64,000 nucleotides of DNA from Sphingomonas sp. NFR04 (lineage in GTDB: Bacteria; Pseudomonadota; Alphaproteobacteria; Sphingomonadales; Sphingomonadaceae), in the NCBI RefSeq assembly GCF_900114095.1, contig NZ_FORV01000006.1, forward strand, positions 62,001 to 126,000, in the 5' to 3' direction. How positions within the stretch are numbered: the first letter of the stretch is position 1; every line of letters begins with the position of its first letter. Below, one piece after another: positions 25,911 to 33,814 of this stretch. Below the pieces are notes generated by a model, which was not told the origin of the DNA, did not search any database, and was given only the letters and a program-made list of their open reading frames with translations. Made by a program: the position numbers and the translations under genes.

Positions 25911-27716
25911 TCACTGCCCCTGGTAGCGGATCTTCCACAGCTTGTAGGGCGAGCCATCGGGGAGCTGCACCGGCTCCAGCCAGTCCGGCACCTGCCCCTT
26001 GGCGAGCTGGGCGTAGAAGCCGACCGGGTTGTGCGAACGGTAGACGGTCGTCTCCGCCATGTTCGGGCAGAGCAGCAGATAGGCCGCCTTGTGCCGCGCC
26101 GCGATCGGGCGGAAGCCGTCGGCCGGGCCGGTAAAGGCATGGTGGACGTCGAGGATCGCCTGGCCGTTGCGGTGATAGGGCCCGGCGACGGCATTGTGAT
26201 GCGTCACCACGATCAGCCGGGGCCCGAGATCGACCTGGGTGAACATCGTCGCGGCGGGGATAGCGTTCAGCGTGCGCAGCTGCGAGGTGCGGGTGCAGGC
26301 GATGTTCGCCTGGCGCACCTTGTCGCTGCCCGGTTTGGATGCGGTCTTGTTGGCCCAGGGCATCTTCACCCCGCTGGCGACCACGCCGACGCCGACAAAG
26401 GCAAGCACCGCCACGCCGATCCGCACCCACAGCGGCCCGCGCTGGACGGCCAGCGGCACCAGGATCCAGATCAGCGCGGTGATTCCGGGCACGGCGAGCA
26501 GCTGGGCGCCCGGCGCCGCGCGCATCTGCCAGAGCAGCATCGCGGCGGCGAAGGCGGTGAACAATGCGACCGCGACCCAGCCGACGAGCTTGGGGCTGCG
26601 CCGCGCGTTCCACACCGCAAGCAGCGCGCCGAGCAGCCCAAGGCCCGCGACGATCGCGACCGGAACGGCGACATCGGCCGGGTGGCGGTAGATCGGCCGC
26701 GCCTCGCGCACGTTGGAGAGCCAGGTCTTGTACAGCTCGTCCGAGACCTGCTCGGGCCGTCCGAGGCATTGCGGGAAGAAGTGGACGAAGCCCGCCACGA
26801 TCAGCCCGCCGGCGATCACCGCCAGTGCCAGCCGCACCCAGCGCGACGCGGGGTTGGCGAGCGTCAGCGCCACCAGCAGCGCGCCCGCCGCGACCAGCAC
26901 GCTCAGCCATACCGGGGTCAGCGCGTCGCAGCGCATCGCCTGGTTGGCGGTGGACGCAAAGGCCGCGAAGCCGATCGCCGAGCCGCCGCCCAAAGTGAGC
27001 CCATAGACCATCAGCCGGGGCCGCTCGGCCGCGTCCCATACCCAGCGTAGCGCGAGGATTGCCCCCGCCATGGCGCAGAAGGGCAGCAGCTCCAGCCCGA
27101 TCGAGAGCGAGAAGGCGCTGGCCAGCCCGACCGTGGCGCCGCCGCGCGCGCCGCGGGGATCAGCGATGCCGGCGACGGTCATCGCCAGCGCGGCGAGCTG
27201 CCAGCCATGATGGTCGATGCGCAGCGGCGCGTACATCGGCAGCGTCGTGGTGCAGACGCTCACCAGCAGCACCAGCGCGATCGGCCAGGCGAAATTAGAC
27301 ACCAGACGTCGTACGGTCAGCGCGAGCCCGGCCATGGTGATCGACAGCGGCAGCAGCGGTGCCACGCCGCACGCCCATTTCTCCGCCGTCGCCATGCCGA
27401 CGAACGGCTTGAGCAGCAGGATCAGCCCGGCGATCGGCAGGTCGACGATCCGCGACCAGTGGATGTCGAACCCGCCCAGCGCCGGGTCCATCCGGTACTG
27501 GCGCAGATCGTACCAGCCCTGGCCCGCCAGCAGCGCGCGGACCTGCATCAGCCGCATATTGTCGTCGGTATCGCCCAGCGTCAGCCAGTAGATATTGCCC
27601 TGGCGCTGGGTGACGAACCAGACGGTCACGCACGCCCAGGCGACCAGCGTCCAGAGCAGCCAGTGGCGGTCGATTTCGTCTCGAAGGCGGAAAAGCCGCT
27701 GAATGTTGGGCGTCAA
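25911..27716 (-). CDS. Polytopic membrane protein, GT-C/STT3-like glycosyltransferase candidate
   Basis: A 601-aa membrane protein with about ten to twelve predicted helices in residues 20-460 and a C-terminal soluble domain (about 470-601). After the first helix a loop carries GDTDDNMRLMQVRALL and then DIHWSRIVDLP. This acidic first-loop motif and architecture resemble GT-C enzymes that use polyprenyl-linked sugars (STT3/PMT-like). I cannot name the substrate. It is divergent, by 60 bp, from a GtrA-like gene and near a SAM methyltransferase and a GtrB-like transferase, so a role in lipid-linked glycan modification is plausible. Confidence in gene is high, in enzyme class moderate. Confidence 0.68.
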   Translation of the reverse strand: MTPNIQRLFRLRDEIDRHWLLWTLVAWACVTVWFVTQRQGNIYWLTLGDTDDNMRLMQVRALLAGQGWYDLRQYRMDPALGGFDIHWSRIVDLPIAGLILLLKPFVGMATAEKWACGVAPLLPLSITMAGLALTVRRLVSNFAWPIALVLLVSVCTTTLPMYAPLRIDHHGWQLAALAMTVAGIADPRGARGGATVGLASAFSLSIGLELLPFCAMAGAILALRWVWDAAERPRLMVYGLTLGGGSAIGFAAFASTANQAMRCDALTPVWLSVLVAAGALLVALTLANPASRWVRLALAVIAGGLIVAGFVHFFPQCLGRPEQVSDELYKTWLSNVREARPIYRHPADVAVPVAIVAGLGLLGALLAVWNARRSPKLVGWVAVALFTAFAAAMLLWQMRAAPGAQLLAVPGITALIWILVPLAVQRGPLWVRIGVAVLAFVGVGVVASGVKMPWANKTASKPGSDKVRQANIACTRTSQLRTLNAIPAATMFTQVDLGPRLIVVTHHNAVAGPYHRNGQAILDVHHAFTGPADGFRPIAARHKAAYLLLCPNMAETTVYRSHNPVGFYAQLAKGQVPDWLEPVQLPDGSPYKLWKIRYQGQ

Positions 27717-27776
27717 AATCGCTTTCCTCGGATGCTGCCGCGCATTAGGGCGAGCCCCGGTCTGAGGGCAAGCGAG

Positions 27777-28196
27777 ATGACGGCGGTACTACGAAGAGTG
27801 GAAGCATTGCGGGCCAGCGGGGTGCTGGGCCAGCTGATCCGCTTCGTCATCGTCGGCGGGCTCTCGACGGTGGTCTATGCCGCCGTCTACTGGCCGCTCG
27901 CCACCTATGTCATCCATCCGGTGGCCGCTTCCGTGGCGGGCTTCCTGGTCGCGGTGGTGTTCGGCTATTTCATGCACAGCCGCTGGAGCTTCCAAGGGCA
28001 CGGCGCCGAGGAAAATGCGGCGCTGAAGCTGAAATTCTTCGTCGTGCAGGCGACGGGCATGGTGCTCAATGCCGGCTTCACCTGGCTGCTCACCGGCCCC
28101 TGGGTCCATGGGCCCACCTGGTGGCCGCTGGTGCCGGCGGTGCTCGTCACGCCTTTCGCGACTTTCGCACTCAATCGCTTGTGGGTTTTCGGCTGA
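27777..28196 (+). CDS. GtrA-family membrane protein
   Basis: A 139-aa protein with four membrane helices, of the GtrA type: QLIRFVIVGGLSTVVYAAVYWPL at the first helix and GYFMHSRWSFQG in the middle, ending in FALNRLWVFG, which are the family hallmarks. GtrA proteins are thought to help move polyprenyl-phosphate-linked sugars across the inner membrane for glycan decoration. I chose ATG 27777; an upstream in-frame ATG at 27732 would add 15 residues. The next gene begins immediately after its stop, so the pair is an operon. Confidence 0.87.
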   Translation: MTAVLRRVEALRASGVLGQLIRFVIVGGLSTVVYAAVYWPLATYVIHPVAASVAGFLVAVVFGYFMHSRWSFQGHGAEENAALKLKFFVVQATGMVLNAGFTWLLTGPWVHGPTWWPLVPAVLVTPFATFALNRLWVFG

Positions 28197-28928
28197 ATGG
28201 ACCGTATCGTTTACGACCGCATGGCGGCGCATGACTCCACCCATTGGTGGTACCGCGCCCGCCGCGACATCCTCGCCGACTATCTCGCCCGCTACGGGGC
28301 GGTGCCGAAGGATGCCAAGATCCTCGAGATCGGCTGCGGCACCGGGCACAATCTGCCGATGCTCGGCGCGTTCGGCGAGGTCGACGCGATCGAGATCGAT
28401 CCGGCGGCGCGGGACATCGCCAGCGCGCGGCTGGGCAAGCCGGTCGGCGCCTCGCCGCTGCCCGAACTGACGGGGGTCGAACCCGCCAGCTACGACCTGA
28501 TCGCGGTGCTCGACGTGGTCGAGCATATCGAGGACGATGTGGCGGCGCTCAAGGCGATGGCCAGCGTGCTCAAGCCCGGCGGCAAGATCCTGATCACGGT
28601 GCCCGCCCACCAGTGGATGTGGAGCGCGCACGATGTGGTGAACCACCACAAGCGCCGCTATTCCAAGGCCACGCTGCTCGCGTCGCTGGAGAAGGCGGGG
28701 CTGAAGTGGCGCAAGCTGCGCTGGTTCAACTCGCTGCTGTTTCCGGTAGCGGTGGCGGCGCGCTTTGCGGGCAAGCTGATGGGCAAGGACGACAGCGACG
28801 ATTCGCCGCCGCCGGCCGTGCTCAACAAGGCGTTCGAGACGATCTTCGGGCTGGAGCGACACCTGCTCGGCCGGCTGCCGATGCCGCCGGGGCTGTCGAT
28901 CATCGTGATCGCCGAACCGAAGCAATAA
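28197..28928 (+). CDS. SAM-dependent class I methyltransferase
   Basis: A 243-aa methyltransferase whose ATG directly follows the GtrA stop with no gap. Motif I (ILEIGCGTGHN) is at about 42-52, the acidic strand 2 end (AIEIDPAARDIA) follows, and YDLIAVLDVVEHIEDD with LKPGGKILITVP give motifs II/III. HHKRRYSKATL downstream is common in methyltransferases of surface-glycan clusters. The C-terminal part has a hydrophobic segment near 180-195 that may sit at the membrane. The substrate is unknown; linkage with GtrA and a GT2 enzyme suggests a lipid-linked sugar or polyprenyl intermediate. Confidence 0.85.
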   Translation: MDRIVYDRMAAHDSTHWWYRARRDILADYLARYGAVPKDAKILEIGCGTGHNLPMLGAFGEVDAIEIDPAARDIASARLGKPVGASPLPELTGVEPASYDLIAVLDVVEHIEDDVAALKAMASVLKPGGKILITVPAHQWMWSAHDVVNHHKRRYSKATLLASLEKAGLKWRKLRWFNSLLFPVAVAARFAGKLMGKDDSDDSPPPAVLNKAFETIFGLERHLLGRLPMPPGLSIIVIAEPKQ

Positions 28929-28931
28929 TCA

Positions 28932-29070
28932 ATCCTCCCCTGAAAGGGGAGGTGGCGCGCGCAGCGCGACGGAGGGGTGTCGACGCTGGTGCGATAGGAC
29001 ACTGTTTCAGCGGGAACACCCCTCCACCACCGCCTTTGGCGGTGGTCCCCCTCCCCCTCCGGGGGAGGAT
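28932..29070. repeat. Paired palindromic intergenic repeat, family A
   Basis: Between two convergent genes lies a pair of inverted units: the left has TCCTCCCC/GGGGAGG arms and a GCGCGCGCAGCGCG hairpin, the right ends in CCCCCTCCGGGGGAGGAT. The inner part (28980-29025) is less symmetrical. It is the same family as at 23553-23676 and 33675-33805. Confidence 0.68.
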
Positions 29071-29080
29071 CTAGAAGGCT

Positions 29081-30106
29081 TCACTCCGCCGCGTCGTTGT
29101 GCCGCGCCTGGGGTGACACGCTGATCGTCCCCGAATCCTGCTGGCGGTAGCCCAGCGAGGCATGCGCCTGCACCGGCCCGGCGACATCGGCGATCAGGTA
29201 CAGCGGCCGCCGCTTCGATTCGACATACAGCCGGCCGAGATACTCGCCGATCATTCCCAGCACGAACATCTGCACCGCGCCGATCACGACGACAACCAGC
29301 ATGGTCGAGGTCCAGCCCTGGATCGCATGGCCCATCGCCCAGGCGATCAGGATGTAGAGGATCAGCAGCACCGACGCGCCGGTGAGCAGCAGGCCGACAT
29401 GGCTGGCGAAGCGCAAGGGCGCGGTCGAGAAGCCGGTGATCGCGTCGAGCGCGAAGCGGATCATCTTGCCCAGCGGATATTTGGTCTCGCCCGCGTGCCG
29501 CTCGTGCCGGTCATAGACGAAGGGCACCTGGCGGAAGCCGATCCACGCGACCATGCCGCGGATGAAGCGCGCCTGCTCGGGCAGCGACAGCAGCGCATCG
29601 AGCGCACGGCGGCTCATCAGGCGGAAGTCGCCGGTATCGAGCGGGATCGGCGTGTCGGTGATCCGATCCAGCATGCGGTAGAAGATCGCCGCGGTCGCCT
29701 TCTTGAACAGGCTCTCGCCCTCGCGCTTGCGGCGGACGGCATAGACCACGTCGGCGCCCTGCGCGGCCATGGTGGCGCGCATCTCGGTCAGCAGCTCGGG
29801 CGGGTCCTGCAGATCGGCGTCGATGATCAGGATCTGCTCGCCGGCGCACAGGTCGAGTCCCGCGGTGAGCGCGAGCTGGTGGCCATGGTTGCGCGACAGG
29901 TTGATCGCGACGAGGTGCGGGTCCGCGGCGGACAGGCGCTGCATCACCTCCCAGCTGCGGTCGCGCGACCCGTCGTTGACGAAGACGATCTCGTAGGACT
30001 CGCCGACTGCCGCACGCGCGGCGGCGCTGACGCGGCCGTGGAGCATGTCGAGACATGCTTCTTCGTTGTAGCAGGGGACGACGACGGAAAGCTGGGGACG
30101 TTTCAT
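29081..30106 (-). CDS. GT2 glycosyltransferase, DPM1/GtrB-like polyprenyl-phosphate sugar transferase
   Basis: A 341-aa family 2 glycosyltransferase. The GT-A domain spans about 1-220 with SVVVPCYNEE at 7-16, FVNDGSRD at 42-49 and the metal-binding DADLQDPP at 97-104. Two membrane helices follow (about 230-255 and 265-290), as in GtrB and dolichyl-phosphate mannose synthase-like enzymes that load a sugar on undecaprenyl phosphate. A cytoplasmic tail ends the protein. ATG 30106 is chosen because the catalytic fold begins right after it. It complements the nearby GtrA gene on the other strand. Confidence 0.9.
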   Translation of the reverse strand: MKRPQLSVVVPCYNEEACLDMLHGRVSAAARAAVGESYEIVFVNDGSRDRSWEVMQRLSAADPHLVAINLSRNHGHQLALTAGLDLCAGEQILIIDADLQDPPELLTEMRATMAAQGADVVYAVRRKREGESLFKKATAAIFYRMLDRITDTPIPLDTGDFRLMSRRALDALLSLPEQARFIRGMVAWIGFRQVPFVYDRHERHAGETKYPLGKMIRFALDAITGFSTAPLRFASHVGLLLTGASVLLILYILIAWAMGHAIQGWTSTMLVVVVIGAVQMFVLGMIGEYLGRLYVESKRRPLYLIADVAGPVQAHASLGYRQQDSGTISVSPQARHNDAAE

Positions 30107-30155
30107 GACGCGCGCTCTGTAGCGCTGCCGGAACGGCCCGTCGAGCGGGCGCGCA

Positions 30156-31472
30156 TCAGGCGAACAGGCTCGTAACGAGCCACACATTGGCGCCGGTGAT
30201 CCCTGCGAACAGCAGCCAGCCGATCGCCTGCAGCCAGACCGGGCTGGCGAACCGGCCCATCAACGTGCGATCGGCGGTGAGCAGCAGCAGCGGCGCCATC
30301 GCGAAGGGCAACCCGGCGGAGAGCACCACCTGGGTCAGCACCAGCAGCCGTCCGACCGCGCCGTCGCCCAGCAGAAGCACGCCCGCCAGCGCCGGGATCA
30401 GCGCGAGGCCTCGGGTGATCAGCCGGCGGACCCAGCAGGGGATCTTGAGGTCGAGAAAGCCTTCCAGGATCACCTGCCCCGCAATGGTGCCGGTAAAGGT
30501 CGCGCTCTGCCCCGAAGCGAGCAGCGCGATGCCGAACAGCGGCGCGGCGATCGCGGCGCCGGTGGCGGGGGTGAGCAGGCGATAGGCATCCTCGATCTCG
30601 CGCACGCCGGTGTTGCCATTCGCGTTGAAGGCCGAGGCCGCGACGATCAGGATCGCAGCGTTGACGAAGGTGGCGGCGAGCAGCGCGGCGATGATGTCGA
30701 ACTGCGCATAGCGCACCGCCTCGCGCTTGGCGGGTTCGTCGGTGCCCGAAACGCGGGTCTGCACCACCGAGCTGTGCAGATAGAGATTGTGCGGCATCAC
30801 CGTCGCACCGAGGATGCCGATGGCGAGGTACAGCGCATGCGGGTCGGCGAGCCGGGCGGGATCGGGCACCATGCCCGCCAGCACCGCTGCGCCGTCCGGC
30901 GGGGACAGGAACAGCTGGACGACGAAGCAGGCGGCAACGGTGCCGACCAGCCCGAGCATGATCGCTTCCATCTGCCGGAAGCCCTGGCCCTTGAGGCTGA
31001 GCACGATCACCACGTCCAACGCGGTGATCAGCACGCCGATCCACAAGGGAATGCCGAGCAGCAGCTGGAAGGCCAGCGCGCTGCCCAGCACTTCGGCGAC
31101 GTCGGTGGCGATGATCGCCAGTTCGGCGAACACCCAGAGGAATTTGGCGACCCCCGGCGAATAGCGGTCGCGCACCAGCCGGGCGAGGTCGCGCCCCGTC
31201 GCGATTCCGAGCCGCGCGCAGAGCGATTGCAGCACCATCGCCGCCGCGCTCGACGCGAGGATGACGAACAACAGGCCATAGCCGTAGCGCGAGCCCGCCT
31301 CGATATCGGTCGCCCAGTTGCCGGGATCGATATAGCCGACCGAGACCAGCAGCCCCGGCCCCATATAGCGCAGCAGCTTGGCCAGCGGCGACAGGCCGGC
31401 GGGCACGCTCACGCTGCCGCGGACCTCGGAGGGACAGAAGGGCGCGGTGGCGGTGCGGGGCAGGTTGAACAT
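30156..31472 (-). CDS. mntH: Nramp-family divalent metal (Mn2+/H+) transporter MntH
   Basis: A 438-aa inner-membrane Nramp transporter with about eleven helices. The metal-site motifs are intact: DPGNWATD at 49-56 in helix 1 and MPHNLYLHS at 225-233 in helix 6. It imports manganese (and possibly iron) with protons. The ATG at 31472 is preceded by a leader with a strong inverted repeat (31507-31534), a possible control element. It is flanked on the other side by a GT2 gene 49 bases downstream with no shared function. Confidence 0.93.
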   Translation of the reverse strand: MFNLPRTATAPFCPSEVRGSVSVPAGLSPLAKLLRYMGPGLLVSVGYIDPGNWATDIEAGSRYGYGLLFVILASSAAAMVLQSLCARLGIATGRDLARLVRDRYSPGVAKFLWVFAELAIIATDVAEVLGSALAFQLLLGIPLWIGVLITALDVVIVLSLKGQGFRQMEAIMLGLVGTVAACFVVQLFLSPPDGAAVLAGMVPDPARLADPHALYLAIGILGATVMPHNLYLHSSVVQTRVSGTDEPAKREAVRYAQFDIIAALLAATFVNAAILIVAASAFNANGNTGVREIEDAYRLLTPATGAAIAAPLFGIALLASGQSATFTGTIAGQVILEGFLDLKIPCWVRRLITRGLALIPALAGVLLLGDGAVGRLLVLTQVVLSAGLPFAMAPLLLLTADRTLMGRFASPVWLQAIGWLLFAGITGANVWLVTSLFA

Positions 31473-31506
31473 GGGGGGCTCACGGACACGGGAAAGGCAA
31501 CCGCCC

Positions 31507-31534
31507 TTGTGGCGACCGGTTCCGGTCGCCGCAA
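31507..31534 (-). promoter_or_regulatory. Hairpin / dyad in the mntH leader
   Basis: A perfect inverted repeat with 9-base arms (GGCGACCGG / CCGGTCGCC) around TT, extended by TTG and CAA after one mismatch, lies 35-62 bases upstream of the mntH ATG. No U-run follows. It does not match the AT-rich Mur/Fur or MntR boxes I know, so I can only call it a likely operator or RNA hairpin. Confidence 0.5.
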
Positions 31535-31576
31535 CCATACTGGGGCGCAGGCGGGAAGATCCTGCCCTGGAAGGTA

Positions 31577-31759
31577 GGGCTATCGCATTTCGCCGCTCGT
31601 GCCCCTCACCCTTCCGCGCCTTCGGCGCTCCCTCCCTCTCCCACAGGGGGAGAGGGAGCGGGGATCGAAACTCCCTCTCCCCCTGTTGGAGAGGGAAGGG
31701 GCCCGCCGCCGCAGGCGGTGGGAAGGGTGAGGGGGACGAGGGCCAAATGCGACAGCCCT
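31577..31759. mobile_element. MITE-like element with about 40-bp terminal inverted repeats
   Basis: The 15 bases at 31577-31591 and 31745-31759 are inverted copies with one mismatch, and the similarity continues inward for about 40 bases on each side with few differences. The inside is palindromic C-rich and G-rich sequence (CCCTCTCCC/GGGAGAGGG) like other intergenic repeats of the window. There is no open frame and no clear target-site duplication. It fills much of the 315-bp gap between mntH and the DUF885 gene. A related layout is seen at 61512-61688. Confidence 0.6.
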
Positions 31760-31787
31760 CCCCCTGCGGGGGAGGACCTTGCAAAGC

Positions 31788-33593
31788 TTAGGCCATCGCC
31801 TTGGCGCGTTCCTCCACCAGCCGTTCGAACATGGTGAGCGGCATCGCGCCCAGCCGGATAACCTCATGGAATTGCTGGAGATCAAACTTCTGCCCGGCGA
31901 TCTTCTGGGCATTGGCGCGCGCCCGGGTCCAGGCGATATGGCCGAGCTTATAGGCGCAGGCCTGGCCCGGCATCGTGCAATAGCGCTCCACTTCGCGCTG
32001 CGAGCGCGGCCGGGCGAAGCCGGTGTTCTGGACGATGTAATCGGTCGCCTGGTCGCGGGTCCATTTCTGGGTGTGGATGCCGGTATCGACCACCAGCCGC
32101 ACCGCGCGGAACAGGAAGGACTGGAGGTAGCCGGCGCGCTCGAGGGGCCCGTGATAGGCGCCGAGCTCGTCGGCCAGCTGCTCGGCATAGAGCGCCCAGC
32201 CTTCGGTATAGGCGCTGAAGAAGCCGAACTTGCGGATCAGCGGGCCTTCGGCCGCCTGCGCGGTGCTGATCTGGAGATGGTGGCCCGGCAGGCCCTCATG
32301 GAAGGTGAGCGCCGGCAGCGAATATTTCGGCCAGTCGGCGACGCTCTTGAGGTTGATCCAGTAGATCGCCGGGCGCGAGCCGTCGAGCGCGGCACGGGTG
32401 TAATAGCCGTTCGAGGCGCCGTCCTGGATCTCCACCGGCACCGCGCGGATCTCCAGCGGCGCCTTGTTGGGGTTGAGGAACGCCTTGGGCAGCAGCGCGG
32501 CGACGTTCTGGATGCCGGCATTGAGCCCGGCGATCAGCGCAGCGCGGCCCTCCGCACTATCGGGATAAAGCTGGTCCGGACGCTCGTTGAGCGCGGTCAG
32601 CCGCGCGCCGACGCTGCCCTGGGTCATGCCCTGCGCCTTCAGCAGCGCATCGAGCTTGGCGCTGATCTCCGCCACCTGCTCCAGACCCATCTTGTGGACC
32701 TGATCGGGGGTGAAGCTGGTCGTGGTCCATTGCTCCAGCGCGGCGGCATAGATTTCCTGGCCGCGCGGCACGTCCCATAGTCCGGCCGAGGGGCGGCCCT
32801 TGGCGTGAAGCTCCTTGATCAGCGCATATTGCCGGTCAAGTGCGGGATAGACCTTGTCGCCGACGATCTTGGCGGCGCGGCCCTGCCAGTCGCCCTGGAG
32901 CTGCTTGGCGGCGGCGCGACGGACCAGCGATTGGGTGAGCGTGTTCGCAGCCGGATCGGGCTGGCGCAGCTTGGCCATCTGGGCGAGCGTCAGTTCGAGG
33001 CAGAAGACCGGCGCGACCAGCCCGCGGCCGGCGGCTTCCTTCTGGTCCGCCGTATCCTGGTCGAGCACGCGGGCGAAGGCATCGAGGCGATCCAGATAGG
33101 CCTCGGCATCGTCCTGGGTGACGATGGTGTGGCTGGAGTTGAGGAAGTCCGGCGTCGAGAAATAGGCGCCGCCCTGCTGGGTGATCGGGAAGGGGCGGCC
33201 GACCGAATCGATCTGGAACTTGTCCTGCGAGACGGTGGCGCTGCGCAGCGAGTAGAGCACCACTTCGCGGTCGAGCCGCGCGGCTTCGGACAGGCTGGCG
33301 GGCTCGAACGCCTCGATCTTGGCGATCGCTGCCTTGGTATCGGCGAGGTTGCGGGCCTTGGCGGCGGGGCTGTCGTCGCTCAGCTTGTGCTTGAGCGCGG
33401 CGTTGGGGCCCTTGTCGAAGCCGAGCGAGGTGGCGAACTCCGGCGAACGCTGGATGCGTTCGGCGACGATCTGGTTGTAGACGGCATTGATCTCGGCATC
33501 GCGCGTGCCGGCCATGGCGGCGCGGGCCGCGGCGGGGAGCAGTACGGCCAGGGCGGCCGTGCTCGATGACGCGAGGAAGGTACGACGATCCAA
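31788..33593 (-). CDS. Secreted DUF885 family protein, putative zinc peptidase
   Basis: A 601-aa protein of the DUF885 family. The N-terminus MDRRTFLASSSTAALAVLLPAAARAA is a signal peptide with a twin-Arg-like RR, suggesting export to the periplasm. The family motif HEGLPGHH at 432-439 resembles a gluzincin zinc site, and AYTEGWALYAEQL about 30 residues later gives the second acidic ligand region. Substrate is unknown. The frame starts with TTG at 33593, preceded by a purine-rich GGGGGAAAA; the next ATG would remove the signal peptide. Separated from rsh by family A repeats. Confidence 0.85.
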   Translation of the reverse strand: MDRRTFLASSSTAALAVLLPAAARAAMAGTRDAEINAVYNQIVAERIQRSPEFATSLGFDKGPNAALKHKLSDDSPAAKARNLADTKAAIAKIEAFEPASLSEAARLDREVVLYSLRSATVSQDKFQIDSVGRPFPITQQGGAYFSTPDFLNSSHTIVTQDDAEAYLDRLDAFARVLDQDTADQKEAAGRGLVAPVFCLELTLAQMAKLRQPDPAANTLTQSLVRRAAAKQLQGDWQGRAAKIVGDKVYPALDRQYALIKELHAKGRPSAGLWDVPRGQEIYAAALEQWTTTSFTPDQVHKMGLEQVAEISAKLDALLKAQGMTQGSVGARLTALNERPDQLYPDSAEGRAALIAGLNAGIQNVAALLPKAFLNPNKAPLEIRAVPVEIQDGASNGYYTRAALDGSRPAIYWINLKSVADWPKYSLPALTFHEGLPGHHLQISTAQAAEGPLIRKFGFFSAYTEGWALYAEQLADELGAYHGPLERAGYLQSFLFRAVRLVVDTGIHTQKWTRDQATDYIVQNTGFARPRSQREVERYCTMPGQACAYKLGHIAWTRARANAQKIAGQKFDLQQFHEVIRLGAMPLTMFERLVEERAKAMA

Positions 33594-33674
33594 GGCTTTT
33601 CCCCCTTTATGGTGTGGGGGAGGGTAGCGGAGATTCCCGGGAGGTCCAGAGCGTTGCGGTGCGGGTCAGAGTGT

Positions 33675-33805
33675 ATCCTCCCCCTGGCGGGGGGAGGTGG
33701 CGCGCGAAGCGCGACGGAGGGGGAGGATGCCAGAACCTCTCCGGCCTGCGTGCATCCTCCCCCTCCGTCGCCTTCGGCGCCACCTCCCCCTGGCGGGGGA
33801 GGATA
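33675..33805. repeat. Paired palindromic intergenic repeat, family A
   Basis: The best-preserved copy of family A. The left unit begins ATCCTCCCCCTGGCGGGG and continues with GGTGGCGCGCGAAGCGCG; the right unit is its inverted copy and ends in GGGGGAGGATAC. The units are separated by about 30 bases. It lies 3' of rsh and upstream of the DUF885 gene, both on the minus strand. Confidence 0.75.
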
Positions 33806-33814
33806 CGGATCAGG

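Noticed and set aside
25861..27039. Long in-frame N-terminal extension of rsmE through the GT-C-like gene
   Set aside because: It is a shadow of the other gene in another frame on the same strand; RsmE homologues begin near 25860.
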